From assembly GCA_027493885.1 (NCBI GenBank), contig JAOSJZ010000001.1, positions 1,302,001-1,366,000 on the forward strand: a stretch of 64,000 bases of DNA, read 5' to 3'. A program made the position numbers and the translations under genes. A model generated the notes under the pieces. It worked only from the letters and a program-made list of their open reading frames with translations. It searched no databases and was not told where the DNA came from. The stretch is from Gaiella sp. (GTDB lineage: Bacteria > Actinomycetota > Thermoleophilia > Gaiellales > Gaiellaceae). This document shows positions 20,487 to 31,913 of the stretch, one piece after another. Within the stretch, counting starts at the first letter, position 1. Each line of letters begins with the position of its first letter.

Positions 20487-20574
20487 GGGGTCTGGCACCG
20501 CCAGGTGCCTGACCCCAGCGGCGCTCCCACCCCGCGCGCGTCACTGGGGACAGGCACCTGCGGCGCCAGTCCCC
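20487..20574. repeat. REP-like palindrome doublet, copy 1
   Basis: Unit A (20487-20516) ggggtctggcacc - gcca - ggtgcctgacccc and unit B (20546-20574) ggggacaggcacc with its inverted partner ending ccagtcccc, about 30 bp apart. The same A/B pair occurs at 60019-60129 and, diverged and in the opposite order, at 31841-31913. The layout resembles BIME/REP elements. No RAYT transposase gene is visible in this window. Confidence 0.75.
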
Positions 20575-20613
20575 GTTGGGGTTGGCCCCCTCTACAAGGG
20601 GGCCAACCCCAAC
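20575..20613 (-). terminator. 17-bp perfect hairpin with the HAD gene stop in its loop
   Basis: gttggggttggccccct - ctaca - agggggccaaccccaac. On the minus strand the first arm is the last codons of the HAD gene and the loop holds TAG. It is the strongest of the stop-in-loop hairpins and directly abuts the REP-like doublet. Confidence 0.65.
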
Positions 20614-21272
20614 GCCGCCGGCAGCGCGAGCAGCGTGTCGATCCGGTCGACCTCGTCGGGATGGCGACCGTCCCGGTCGAGCAGGATCGCCCGCATCCCG
20701 AGCGCCCGGGCTCCCGCGATGTCGTCGGCGTAGCTGTCGCCCACCATGGCGGCTTCGTCCGGCCCGGCCTCCAGGGCGGTGAGGGCCGCCTCGAAGATCG
20801 ACCGGTGCGGCTTCACGTGGCCGTGCGCGAGCGAGCCGACGCACACGTCCACGTCGAGCGAATGGTGGCGTGCGAACTCGTCGAGGTCGCGCTGGCCGTT
20901 CGAGACGAGGCCGATTCGCAGGCCGTGATGGCGGAGCTCCTCGAGGATCGGCAACGTGTCGTCGTAGAGGAAGAAGTTCTCGTGCCGCTCCCACTCCCGC
21001 ACGAGCTCGAAGGCACACGAGCGCGCCAGGACCGCGTCGCCGCCCATCCCGATGACGATGCCCTCGGTGAAGCGGACCCAGAGCTCCGCGTCGTGGACGA
21101 GCTCCGGATGGAGCTGGAGCTCGGCGATCGCGGCGAGCCGCGCACCTTCGTAGCGATCGGGGTCGAGCGTCAGCCCGTACCGGGCGCCGATCCGCACGTA
21201 TCCCTCCGGACCGAGCTCGGGCCCGGGCCGGAACAGGGTGAAGTCCACGTCGAGAAGCACGGCGCGCAGCAC
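20592..21272 (-). CDS. HAD-superfamily hydrolase
   Basis: 226 aa from GTG 21272. Motif I LLDVDFTLF (nucleophile Asp about 8, acid/base Asp about 10), motif II LVSNGQ, motif III Lys in HGHVKPH, motif IV GDSYADDIAGA. The cap domain between motifs I and II is helical (subfamily I). Small-molecule phosphatase of unknown substrate. Upstream in-frame sequence is the antisense of tRNA-Pro and is not coding. The end of the gene lies in a 17-bp hairpin. Confidence 0.88.
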   Translation of the reverse strand: MLRAVLLDVDFTLFRPGPELGPEGYVRIGARYGLTLDPDRYEGARLAAIAELQLHPELVHDAELWVRFTEGIVIGMGGDAVLARSCAFELVREWERHENFFLYDDTLPILEELRHHGLRIGLVSNGQRDLDEFARHHSLDVDVCVGSLAHGHVKPHRSIFEAALTALEAGPDEAAMVGDSYADDIAGARALGMRAILLDRDGRHPDEVDRIDTLLALPAALGLAPL

Positions 21273-21424
21273 GAGCCGAGGATACGTGCCGACCTCGTAG
21301 GCGACGACCCGCCAAGGCAGGTTCAGATCGGTGACCCGTGAAGCGGCGTCGGCGGCCGGAGGCCGGCTCTGCCGGCCGGGAGGCCAGGCACGGCCATTCC
21401 GTGCACGACGCAGAAGGAGGGGCT

Positions 21425-21451
21425 CGTGGGGGAACCACGGGTTCCCCCACG
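21425..21451 (-). terminator. Hairpin after tRNA-Pro
   Basis: cgtgggggaacc - acg - ggttcccccacg: a perfect 12-bp stem starting 5 nt beyond the tRNA 3' end. There is no T-run, so it would be an I-shaped terminator or a 3'-processing stop. Confidence 0.6.
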
Positions 21452-21456
21452 CCCAG

Positions 21457-21530
21457 TCGGGGTGCCCAGATTTGAACTGGGGACCTCTCCGACCCGAACG
21501 GAGCGCGCTACCAGGCTGCGCCACACCCCG
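21457..21530 (-). tRNA. tRNA-Pro (anticodon CGG)
   Basis: 74 nt, complete cloverleaf: acceptor CGGGGTG/CACCCCG, D arm GCGCAGCCTGGTAGCGC, anticodon stem CTCCG/CGGAG with loop TTCGGGT (anticodon CGG, reading CCG), and T arm CCCAG-TTCAAAT-CTGGG. The discriminator is A, and CCA is not encoded. A possible -10 TACCCT lies just upstream. CCG is expected to be a major proline codon in this GC-rich genome. Confidence 0.95.
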
Positions 21531-21613
21531 AGCGGGAGAAGGGTAGCCGTTCGCGCTGCCTACCGTCTTCGCGGTGCGAGCCCGGAGATCCCAGGCCAAT
21601 ACACTCGGTTGCG

Positions 21614-22354
21614 ATGGCGGGACGGAACGAGATCGTCGGGTACGCGAACGAGCTGCTGGAGATCGAGCGCTTCCCGGAGTTCGCCCCGCAGGGGCTCCAG
21701 GTCGTCGGCTCGGCCGAGGTGACGACGATCGCCTGCGGGGTCTCGTGCTCGCGCGAGCTGTTCGAGCGGGCGGTCGTGCTGGGCGCGGAGCTCGTGCTCG
21801 TCCACCACGGCCTCTTCTGGCGCAACGAGCCGCTCGTCGTCGACGCCCGGTTGCGCGGGCGCCTCGAGGCGCTCTTCCGCGGCAGCACCTCGCTCGCCGC
21901 CTACCACCTCGCGCTCGACGCGCACCCGACCCTCGGCAACAACGCGCAGCTTGCCGCGAGGCTCGGGGCGCTGCCTGCCGGGCCGTTCGGCGGGGTCGGC
22001 CGGGGCTGCACGCTCGACCCCGTTCGGGTCGACGAGCTCGCCGCGCGGGTCGCCGAGGTGGTCGGACGCGAGCCGCTCGTGCTCCGCGGCGGCGACAGGG
22101 AGATCCGCCGTCTCGCGGTCTCGACCGGCGCGGCCGGGCACGACCTCGTCCAGGCCGCGCACGAGGGCTACGACGCGCTCCTCACCGGCGAGCCGGAGGA
22201 ACCGAGCGCCGCGACCGCCCGCGAGCTCGGGATCCACCTGATCGCGGCCGGCCACCATGCGACGGAGCAGTTCGGCGTCCAGGCGTTGGCCGCACACCTC
22301 GCCGAGCGGTTCGCGCTCGAGTGGACCTACCTCGACGTGGACAACCCGGTCTGA
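21614..22354 (+). CDS. NIF3-like dinuclear metal-centre protein (GTP cyclohydrolase I type 2 family)
   Basis: 246 aa. Metal-binding motifs: VLVHHGLFW (His pair) and the C-terminal IAAGHHATEQFG (His/Glu). The toroidal NIF3/YbgI family is widely conserved, but its biochemical role is unsettled despite the GTP cyclohydrolase label. The length fits the short form without the PII-like insert. It is divergent from tRNA-Pro. Confidence 0.88.
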   Translation: MAGRNEIVGYANELLEIERFPEFAPQGLQVVGSAEVTTIACGVSCSRELFERAVVLGAELVLVHHGLFWRNEPLVVDARLRGRLEALFRGSTSLAAYHLALDAHPTLGNNAQLAARLGALPAGPFGGVGRGCTLDPVRVDELAARVAEVVGREPLVLRGGDREIRRLAVSTGAAGHDLVQAAHEGYDALLTGEPEEPSAATARELGIHLIAAGHHATEQFGVQALAAHLAERFALEWTYLDVDNPV

Positions 22355-22490
22355 GCCGTGCACGACGTCCGAGCCGTGCGGGACCGCTGCGGCCGGCCGC
22401 GAGGCCGAGGAGCGGGCGACCCGTGCTCGACGGAGAGGAAGGGCCGGCGAGGGAGCTCGGCCTCCTCCGCGTCTAGTATCCTCGGGGTAC

Positions 22491-22520
22491 ATGGACTTTC
22501 TCGGGAGGCGGGCCCGTTGA
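22491..22520 (+). CDS. Possible leader peptide MDFLGRRAR
   Basis: Nine codons, ATG to TGA, almost at the predicted transcript 5' end, so it would be a leaderless start. Three of nine codons are Arg (AGG, CGG, CGT); AGG is probably rare in this genome. The location between promoter and terminator is what suggests a regulatory uORF. No independent coding evidence exists. Confidence 0.35.
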   Translation: MDFLGRRAR

Positions 22521-22550
22521 TCCCCGCCGCCAACGGAGGAGCGAGAATCG

Positions 22551-22586
22551 AGCCCGCTTGCACGCAGTCGCGTCGGCGGGCTTTTT
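22551..22586 (+). terminator. Intrinsic terminator within the leader
   Basis: agcccgc ... gcgggct with a 7-bp stem (22551-22557 / 22576-22582), an 18-nt loop that can partly fold itself, and a T-run (22582-22586). It is the only clear T-run terminator seen in the window, and it lies upstream, not downstream, of a gene. Confidence 0.75.
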
Positions 22587-22611
22587 CGTCGCTCGAGGGA
22601 GGACACGCTCG

Positions 22612-22785
22612 ATGGCGAATCACCTGACGCCAGAGGAGCTCGCGAAGGAGCTCAACATGGACCGGGACGAGGTCATCAGGCTCTGCGTCGCGGAAGGCGT
22701 CCCGATCTACCAAGGCAAGATCGACAAGCATCTCTTCCAGGCCCAGCTCCAGGCCGTGGGGGCCGCGCAGGCGGCAGCCCACTAG
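22612..22785 (+). CDS. 57-aa helical protein, possible HTH domain
   Basis: ATG 22612 has a strong Shine-Dalgarno (GAGGGAGGA). LTPEELAKELNMDRDEVIRLC followed by VPIYQGKIDKHLF looks like a helix-turn-helix or IF2-N-like three-helix domain; no named family was recognised. The gene lies behind the attenuator-like leader, so its expression may be conditional. It ends 23 bp before a strong shared hairpin. Confidence 0.65.
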   Translation: MANHLTPEELAKELNMDRDEVIRLCVAEGVPIYQGKIDKHLFQAQLQAVGAAQAAAH

Positions 22786-22807
22786 AGCGAACCACACGAG
22801 ATCGCTC

Positions 22808-22834
22808 ACGAGGGGCCCGGCCGGGGCCCCTCGT
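22808..22834. terminator. Bidirectional terminator hairpin between the 57-aa gene and Ku
   Basis: acgaggggccc - ggccg - gggcccctcgt: a perfect 11-bp stem lying between two convergent genes. Confidence 0.75.
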
Positions 22835-22844
22835 CACGTGGTCG

Positions 22845-23714
22845 CTACTTCCGCGCAGCCTTGCGCGCCCGCCGCTTATCGGGGGCGGGCTTCGCTGGCG
22901 CGTTCTTGGCGCGCGCGGACGACGCCTTCGCGGCCGCGACGCTCGCCTTCAGGGCCTCGATCAGGTCGACCGCCGGCGCGGGCTCCGCGACGGGCTCCGG
23001 GACGGTGAGCTCCTCGCCCGCGAGCTTCGCCTCGAGCAGCGTGCGCAGGTCGCGGCGGTACGCGCTCGTGAGCTCGGCGGGGTCGAACTCGGCGGCGAGG
23101 CCGTCGACGATCTGGCGCGCGAGGTCGAGCTCCGCCCGCTTCACCTCGGTTGCCTCCATCGCCTCGTCGATCTCGGCTTGCGAGTAGACGTCCTCGACGA
23201 GGTACATCGTCTCGAGCACGAGGCCCTTGCCGCGCGTGCGAACGAGGCAGAGCGACTCGCGGCCCGAGCGGACGAAGCGGCCGATCGCCCCCACGCCCGC
23301 CGCCTCCATCGCCTCGAGCAGGAGCTTGTACGGCCGGCGCTGCGCGGGTGCGGCGCCCGGGACGAGAAAGTACGTGCGGTCCATCCAGACGGGGTCGACC
23401 TCGGCGAGCGGGACGAAGCGCTCGATGTCGATGGTGCGCGAGTCGTCGTGGCGCTCGAGCGCCTCGAGCTCCGCCTCCTCGACGACGACGAACTGGCCCT
23501 TCGCCACCTCCCACCCCTTGACGAGCTCGTCGGCCGCCACCTCGCGGTCGTGCGTCGGGCACCAGCGCTTCTGCTTGATCGGGGTGAGGCATTCCCGGTG
23601 GAGCAGCCGGAAGCTGACGTCCGACTGTCGCGCGGCCGGCTTCGTCGCGGGCGCGAGGCCGACAGGAATCGAGACGAGCCCGAAGCTCAGCGAGCCGTTC
23701 CAGGTGACGCGCAT
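22845..23714 (-). CDS. ku: Non-homologous end-joining protein Ku
   Basis: 289 aa from ATG 23714. The N-terminus WNGSLSFGLVSIPVGL is diagnostic of bacterial Ku. The core beta-barrel (IEPF-like DIERFVPLAEVDPV) follows, with a Lys/Ala-rich C-terminal tail (about 255-289) that binds DNA. Ku homodimers ring DNA ends and recruit LigD for double-strand break repair; ligD is not in this window. It is divergent from the acyl-CoA ligase gene. Confidence 0.95.
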   Translation of the reverse strand: MRVTWNGSLSFGLVSIPVGLAPATKPAARQSDVSFRLLHRECLTPIKQKRWCPTHDREVAADELVKGWEVAKGQFVVVEEAELEALERHDDSRTIDIERFVPLAEVDPVWMDRTYFLVPGAAPAQRRPYKLLLEAMEAAGVGAIGRFVRSGRESLCLVRTRGKGLVLETMYLVEDVYSQAEIDEAMEATEVKRAELDLARQIVDGLAAEFDPAELTSAYRRDLRTLLEAKLAGEELTVPEPVAEPAPAVDLIEALKASVAAAKASSARAKNAPAKPAPDKRRARKAARK

Positions 23715-23789
23715 GACCCTCCAGTCTAGGGACGGACCGCACGAGTTCGCCGTCGGCGCGGCGTCCCCTCCGACTACTCTGCCGGTAGG

Positions 23790-25579
23790 ATGGCCGGAAA
23801 TCGCACGATTCCGCGCCTCTGGCGCGACGCCGTGGCACGCAACTCCGGGGTTGCGTACCTCGTCGAGGAGGACGCAGGCTGGCGCGAGGTGACGTGGGCG
23901 GAGGCAGCGGAGCGGGTCGAGAACCTCGCCGGCGGCCTTCTCTCGCGGGGCATCGGCAAGGGCGACGCCTTCGGGATCCTCGCGCGCAACACGCTCGAGT
24001 GGGCGCTGTTCGACTTTGCGCTCGGCCACGTCGGCGCGGTCGGGGCCGCGGTCTATGCGAACTCCTCGCCGCACGACGTCCAGTACGTCCTCGAGCACTC
24101 GGAGTCTGTCGGCGTGCTCTGCGAGGACGAGGCTCAGGGCGAGAAGGTCGAGGCAGGCCGCGACACCCTCCCCCGGCTCCGCCATGTGCTCACGTACGCC
24201 GACCTCGCCGAACTCGAGGAGGAGGGGCGAGCGTACCTCGCCTCGCACCCGGGGGCGCTCGACGAGGCGGTCGCGGCGCTCGACGAGGATGACCTCTTCA
24301 CCTTCATCTACACGTCCGGCACGACGGGGCCGCCGAAGGGCTGCATGATCCGGCACCGCAACTACTACGCGATGGTCGCCACGATCGACGAGCTTCCCGA
24401 CTACGGCGCACCCGGCGACGTGATGCTCCTCTATCTTCCGCTCGCCCACAACTTCGGACGCCTGATGCACCTCGCCGGCCCGTACGCCGGCTACACGATC
24501 GCGTTTCTCCCCGACCCGCTCGACGTGGCACGGGCGTTGCCCGAGGTGCGCCCGACGATCCTGCCGAGCGTGCCGCGCGTCTACGAGAAGGTGCACACCG
24601 CCGTCAGCTCGACGTTCGACGACGCAACCGGCGTGAAGCGGCGCCTGATCGACTGGGCGCTGCGCGTCGGTCGGCGGGCGAGCGCGCTGCGCCAGGAAGG
24701 AAGGCCGCTGCCGGCCGGGCTCGCGGCGCAGTATCGCGTCGCCGACAGGCTCGTCTACTCGAAGGTGAAGGAGCGCCTCGGGGGCCGCCTCCGGCTTCCG
24801 ATCTCGGGCGGTGCCCCGCTCGCGAAGGAGATCGCAGAGTTCTTCGACGCGATCGGCATCTGCATCTTCGAGGGCTACGGCCTCACCGAGTGCACGACGG
24901 CCGCGACGACCAACACGTTCGAGCGCTACCGCTTCGGCACGGTCGGGCCGGCGCTTCCCGGCTTCGAGTTGCGGCTGGCGGACGACGACGAGCTCGAGAT
25001 TCGCAGCCAGACGGTCTTCGCCGGGTACTTCAAGGAGCCCGAGGCGACGGCCGAGGTGCTCGCGCCGGACGGCTGGTTGCGCACGGGGACATCGCCGCGA
25101 TCGACGACGACGGCTTCGTCACGATCACCGACCGCAAGAAGGACATCCTCGTCACCGCCGGCGGCAAGAACATCGCACCGCAGAACCTCGAGAACGACCT
25201 CAAGACGTCACGGTTCGTCTCGCAGGCGATCGTCGTCGGCGATCGCAGGCCCTACCCGGCGGCGCTGATCACGCTCGACCCGGTCGAGGCAGGCAAGTGG
25301 GCCGCCGAGCAGGGGATCGAGGGCGATCCGGAGGCGCTGGCGCGCGACCCGCGTGTCAGGGAGCTGGTGGCCGGCATCATCGAGAACGTCAACCGCGAGC
25401 GCTCCCGCTTCGAGCAGATCAAGCGCTTCACCATCCTCCCGCGCGACTTCGAGATGGAGCGCGGCGAGGTGACACCGACGCTCAAGCTCCGGCGCCGGGT
25501 CGTCCTCGACAACTTCGCCGACGACGTCGCCGCCCTGTACGACGGCGCAACGACTCCAACCGGTCGCGCCGAGACCTAG
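23790..25579 (+). pseudogene. AMP-dependent long-chain acyl-CoA synthetase, frameshifted by one missing G
   Basis: N-terminal frame from ATG 23790 with P-loop YTSGTTGPPKG (about 173-183) and GYGLTECTT. At the GGGG run 25085-25088 the frame breaks just before the conserved W-L-R-T-G-D motif. Adding one G restores TGDIAAIDDDGF, DRKKDILVTAGGKNIAPQNLE and a normal C-terminus, giving 596 aa. The enzyme activates fatty acids to acyl-CoA. Because both halves are conserved and meet exactly, a sequencing error is more likely than decay. Confidence 0.8.
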
Positions 25580-25595
25580 GCGCGGTGGAGCCGCG

Positions 25596-26807
25596 CTACG
25601 TGACGCGCTTCGCGCCGACGTACTTCGACGCGTACCACGAGTCGTTGAGGCTCGAGATCTTCACCACGTCGCCGGTGTGCGGCGCGTGGATGAACTGGTC
25701 GCCGCCCATGTAGATCCCCATGTGTCCGAGCCCGTCGAAGAAGACGAGATCGCCTGCCTGGAGCTCACCCCGCGAGACGGCGACGCCGACCGAGTTGTAC
25801 TGCATCGCCGCGTTGTGCGGCAGCGAGATCCCTATCTGCGCGTAGACGTACATCGCGAAGCCCGAGCAGTCGAAGCCCGACGGGCTCGCGCCGCCCCAGA
25901 CATACGGTACGCCGAGGTACTGCATCGCGATCCCGACGACGCCGCCGTACTTCGCCGGCGGCGCCGGCACGGTCACCGCGGCCTCCGACAAGGTCCCGCC
26001 TGCCGCATACTCCGACGCCGGCCCCGAGGAGACGTCGAGCGCCTGCTGGCGCGCGGATGCCCGCGCCGCGGCGGCCGCTGCGAGCCGCGCCCGCGCCTGC
26101 CGCTCGAGCTCCGCCTGACGCCTGGCCTCCGCGGCCTCCATGCGCACGATCTCGTCCTGGATCGACGCCTCGAGCCGCTTGCGCTCCGCGAGCTGTCCCT
26201 GGATCCACTGCTTTTGAGCGGATCGTTCGGCGACGACCTGCGCCTGGCGCGCACGGTCGCCGCGGAGCTTCGCGCCGCGCACCTGCACCTCGTTGCGGAA
26301 CCTGCGCACGTCCCGCAGCACCTGCGCGTCCTGCCCGCCGACGCGCTCGGCCATGTCGAGGCGGTCGAGCAAGTCGTCGAGGCTCTTCGCGCCGAGGATG
26401 ACCTCGACCGCGCCGCCCGAGTCGCCGTTGATGTAGAGCGCCCGCAGACGCTTGGCGATGTGCTGCTGTGCGACGGCGAGGCTCGATCTCGCGATCGTGA
26501 GGTGGCGGCCGTTCGTCCGGAGGTCGGCGTCGATCTGTCCGAGCTGGATGTTGGCGAGGTTCCACGACTCGCTCGCCTGCGCCAGCCTCGAGTCGAGCTC
26601 GCGGATCTGCGCGAGCACGGCCTGCGCCTGCTGGCGCTTGGAGGCGATCGACGGGTCGGCCGTCGCCGGGCCCGAGCCGACGAGCAGCAACGCCGAGAGC
26701 GCGGTCAGGGCGGCCAGGAGAAGGAGTCCTGGTCGCTTCGCGAGGGACTTCAGCTTCCGTCCCGATCGCGTGTCGACTGGCCCGCCGATGGTGGGGTCAC
26801 CGGCCAC
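25596..26807 (-). CDS. Secreted NlpC/P60 peptidoglycan endopeptidase (RipA-like)
   Basis: 403 aa. Basic N-terminus and signal/anchor (about 27-48) ending near PATADP, a long coiled coil (about 55-245, Ala/Arg/Glu-rich), a linker, and a C-terminal NlpC/P60 domain with catalytic Cys314 (GFDCSGF), His362 (GHMGIY) and His374. It cleaves stem peptides in the cell wall, probably at cell separation, with the coiled coil as regulator. It is divergent from a gene with a similar coiled coil and a different hydrolase domain. The intergenic region of about 100 bp is too short for a ydaO riboswitch. Confidence 0.9.
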   Translation of the reverse strand: MAGDPTIGGPVDTRSGRKLKSLAKRPGLLLLAALTALSALLLVGSGPATADPSIASKRQQAQAVLAQIRELDSRLAQASESWNLANIQLGQIDADLRTNGRHLTIARSSLAVAQQHIAKRLRALYINGDSGGAVEVILGAKSLDDLLDRLDMAERVGGQDAQVLRDVRRFRNEVQVRGAKLRGDRARQAQVVAERSAQKQWIQGQLAERKRLEASIQDEIVRMEAAEARRQAELERQARARLAAAAAARASARQQALDVSSGPASEYAAGGTLSEAAVTVPAPPAKYGGVVGIAMQYLGVPYVWGGASPSGFDCSGFAMYVYAQIGISLPHNAAMQYNSVGVAVSRGELQAGDLVFFDGLGHMGIYMGGDQFIHAPHTGDVVKISSLNDSWYASKYVGAKRVT

Positions 26808-26908
26808 AAGTCGGGGGAGCCTAGCAGCGCCTCACGACGTCTGCATGATCAACCGTCGCGAAAACATCTGCAAACAGCCGTGATTCCTCTGGTACGGTCC
26901 CGTGTCCT

Positions 26909-27955
26909 GTGGCGGAGCGTGCGCGATACCTCGTGCCGTGCGCGGCAATCGGGCTCCTCCTTGCCGGCGGCGCGGCGGCGTCGTCCGCGGCTCCTGGACC
27001 GCGCGCAGAGCTCGCGTCCCTGGCGCGCGCCGAGCGCTCCGCGACGCTCGAGCTGTTCGCGGCCGAGTCCTCGCTTGCGCGCGCCCGAATCGAGGCTCGG
27101 CGGCTCCAGCGACGCCGCAGTTCGCTCGAGGCGTCGCTCGAGCGCACGCGCCGGCAGGTCGTCGTCCTGCGAAGCTCGCTCGCGGCCGCGAACGCGCGCG
27201 TCGCGACCCTGCTGCGACGGCTGTACGTCGACGGCGGCGCCGATCCGATCGCGGTGCTCCTGGGCGCGCGGTCGCTGCCCGCGATGCTCGCCGGCATCGA
27301 CGCGCTCGAGCGGGCGACGCTGGCGAACCGTACGCTCGCGGCGGAGGTCCGCGCGAGCGCCCGCGCGCTCGACCGCAGGCTCGTGCGGCTTGCGCGGCTG
27401 CGCCCCGAGCTTGCGGCCGCGGAGCGGCGCGCCGCCGCGGCCGTCGCAGCCCGCGCAGCGGCTGTGGCAGGGCGCCGCGACACGATCGCCGCGATCCGCC
27501 GACGCGCCGGCGTCACGCGCGCCCGCCTGGCCACGATCGAAGCGCGCGCCGCCGCCGCACAGGGTGCCTCCGAGCGCCTCGAGCGCGCCCGGACGCACGG
27601 CCCGGCGGCCGCGGAGCCCGCGCGTCCCGCTCCTGCGCCGGCCGTTGCGGCGCCCGCGCCGGAGACGTCGCCCGAGACCGCCCCGCCGGGAGCACGGACG
27701 CTCGTCGTCGACGCGGTCGCCTACCATCTGCCCGGCCGCACGGCGAGCGGGCTCCCCGTGGGGGTCGGCGTGATCGCAGTCGATCCCGCGGTGATCCCGC
27801 TCGGAACCCGTGTCTTCGTCCCGGGCTACGGCCCCGCGGTCGCGGCGGACGTCGGGTCGGCGATCCGTGGCAACATCATCGACCTGTGGATGCCGAGCAC
27901 CGCGGCCGCGCGGGCGTGGGGGCGACGCACCGTCACGATCACCGTCTACGGTTAG
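26909..27955 (+). CDS. Secreted coiled-coil protein with C-terminal 3D domain
   Basis: 348 aa, GTG start. Signal peptide (about 8-28), an Arg/Ala-rich coiled coil (about 30-225) much like the N-terminal region of the divergent NlpC/P60 protein, a Pro/Ala linker, and a 3D (MltA/resuscitation-factor-associated) domain from about residue 270 with GRTASGLPVGVGVIAVDP, IPLGTRVFVPGYG and AADVG-x-x-I-x-GN-x-IDLW. 3D domains are found in lytic transglycosylases and Rpf/YocH-type wall enzymes. A 5-nt gap to the PBP4 gene indicates an operon. Confidence 0.85.
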   Translation: MAERARYLVPCAAIGLLLAGGAAASSAAPGPRAELASLARAERSATLELFAAESSLARARIEARRLQRRRSSLEASLERTRRQVVVLRSSLAAANARVATLLRRLYVDGGADPIAVLLGARSLPAMLAGIDALERATLANRTLAAEVRASARALDRRLVRLARLRPELAAAERRAAAAVAARAAAVAGRRDTIAAIRRRAGVTRARLATIEARAAAAQGASERLERARTHGPAAAEPARPAPAPAVAAPAPETSPETAPPGARTLVVDAVAYHLPGRTASGLPVGVGVIAVDPAVIPLGTRVFVPGYGPAVAADVGSAIRGNIIDLWMPSTAAARAWGRRTVTITVYG

Positions 27956-27960
27956 GAGCC

Positions 27961-29172
27961 GTGCGACTCCGGCTCGGGCTCTTCCTGGTCGCGATCGCGG
28001 CGACCGCCGTCTCCTCGCCTCTCGCCGCGTCGAGCGACCTCGCGACCCGTCTTCAGAAGACGCTCCGCTCGCCCGCGCTGTCGGTCGCGAGGACGTCCGC
28101 GATCGCGGTCGACGCCAGCACCGGCGAGGTGCTCTTCGCGCACAACGAGACGCGACCCGTCCATCCCGCCTCGAACGAGAAGCTCCCGGTCTCCTGGGCG
28201 GCGTTGACGCGGCTCGGTCCGGGCTTCCGGTTCACGACGGAGGTGCTCGTCGTCGGCGAGCGCGTCGGTCCGGTGCTCGACGGCGACGTCTACGTCCGCG
28301 GCAACGGTGACCCGACGCTGACCTCGAACGACGTCGCCGCTCTCGCAGCTTCGGTACGCGCCTCCGGCATCCGGCGGATCACCGGCCGCATCCGGGGAGA
28401 CGAGTCCGCGTTCGACAAGCGCCGCGGCGCGGACGGGTGGAAGAAGTACTTCGTCGGCGGTGAGTCGCCGCCGCTGTCCGCGCTCGTCGTCGACCGCGCG
28501 CGCGGCTGGCCGGCGCTCTCGCCGCCCCTCCTCGCCGCCCGCGCTCTCCGCGACGCGCTCGTCGCGCGCGGAGTGCGGGTGGACGGTCGCCCCGGGCTCG
28601 GGCGCGCCCCCGCACACGCAGCCGTCCTCGCGATCGACCGCTCGACCCGGCTCTCCGCGATCGTGCGCACGATGAACCGCGACAGCGACAACTTCACCGC
28701 GGAGATGCTCCTCAAGCACCTCGGCACCCTGGAGGGACGGGTCGGCACGAGCGCCCGCGGCGCCCGCGTCGTGCTCGCGGAGATGGAGGCCGCCCGGATC
28801 CCCGTCACAGGCGTCCGGCTGGTGGACGGCTCGGGCCTCTCGTCGCTCGACCGGATCACCGCGCAATCGCTCGCCGCGGTCATCCGCGCGGGGCTCGAGA
28901 ACCCGCGTATCCGCGGCCCCTTCCTCGCGTCGCTCGCGGTCGCGGGTCGCAGCGGCACCCTCCGCTCGCGCCTTCCCGGCCTCGCCGGCGTCGTCCGCGG
29001 GAAGACCGGGACGACCGACCTCGCGTGCTCGCTCTCCGGCCTCGTCGGGACGAGCGTCGTCTTCGCCGTGCTCCAGAACGGATCGCCGGTCGCGTACTGG
29101 CCGGCCCGGATGGCGCAGGACCGCTTCGTCACGGCTCTGGCGCGATCGGTATCGCGATCGAGCCAGGGCTGA
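27961..29172 (+). CDS. dacB: D-alanyl-D-alanine carboxypeptidase/endopeptidase (PBP4, class C)
   Basis: 403 aa from GTG 27961 with TAGGAG immediately upstream. Signal peptide (1-23). The three penicillin-binding motifs are in order: SNEK (S71-K74), SDN (S242-N244) and KTG (from K348). The large insert between motifs 1 and 2 is that of the DacB/PBP4 family. It trims or cleaves D-Ala cross-links in peptidoglycan. Together with the NlpC/P60 and 3D genes it forms a wall-remodelling cluster. It ends 3 bp from the convergent ligA stop. Confidence 0.93.
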   Translation: MRLRLGLFLVAIAATAVSSPLAASSDLATRLQKTLRSPALSVARTSAIAVDASTGEVLFAHNETRPVHPASNEKLPVSWAALTRLGPGFRFTTEVLVVGERVGPVLDGDVYVRGNGDPTLTSNDVAALAASVRASGIRRITGRIRGDESAFDKRRGADGWKKYFVGGESPPLSALVVDRARGWPALSPPLLAARALRDALVARGVRVDGRPGLGRAPAHAAVLAIDRSTRLSAIVRTMNRDSDNFTAEMLLKHLGTLEGRVGTSARGARVVLAEMEAARIPVTGVRLVDGSGLSSLDRITAQSLAAVIRAGLENPRIRGPFLASLAVAGRSGTLRSRLPGLAGVVRGKTGTTDLACSLSGLVGTSVVFAVLQNGSPVAYWPARMAQDRFVTALARSVSRSSQG

Positions 29173-29175
29173 GAG

Positions 29176-31819
<2,644 letters not shown>

Positions 31820-31840
31820 ACCGGCGATCGTAGCCATGAG

Positions 31841-31913
31841 GACTTGCACCGAAGGTGCCTGTCCCGGGCGACGCGTCGAGCGGAGGTCAGGCACCCTGCG
31901 GGCGCCAGACCCC
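31841..31913. repeat. REP-like palindrome doublet, copy 3 (diverged)
   Basis: One unit (31841-31865, gacttgcacc - gaa - ggtgcctgtccc) and a second (31885-31913, ggtcaggcaccc ... ggcgccagacccc) in the same spacing as the doublets at 20487 and 60019. The second unit encodes the last residues and TGA stop of truA. Confidence 0.65.

Larger units (their letters stand above)
22474..22587 (+). ncRNA. Putative transcription-attenuation leader before the 57-aa gene
   Basis: A -10-like TAGTAT (22474-22479) is followed within 12 nt by a 9-codon ORF (22491-22520), then a GC-rich segment and an intrinsic terminator (22551-22586) 25 nt upstream of the next gene's start. Such an order (promoter, leader peptide, terminator, gene) is typical for attenuation. 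Alternatively it is an independent small RNA of about 100 nt. No known riboswitch fold was recognised. The -35 is weak. Confidence 0.45.

Noticed and set aside
21288-21599. N-terminal extension of the HAD phosphatase across the tRNA
   Set aside because: The frame reads through tRNA-Pro and its terminator; GTG 21272 directly precedes motif I.
26808-26908. c-di-AMP (ydaO) riboswitch between the divergent wall genes
   Set aside because: Such riboswitches often precede NlpC/P60 genes in actinobacteria, but the gap is only about 100 bp and shows no conserved core.
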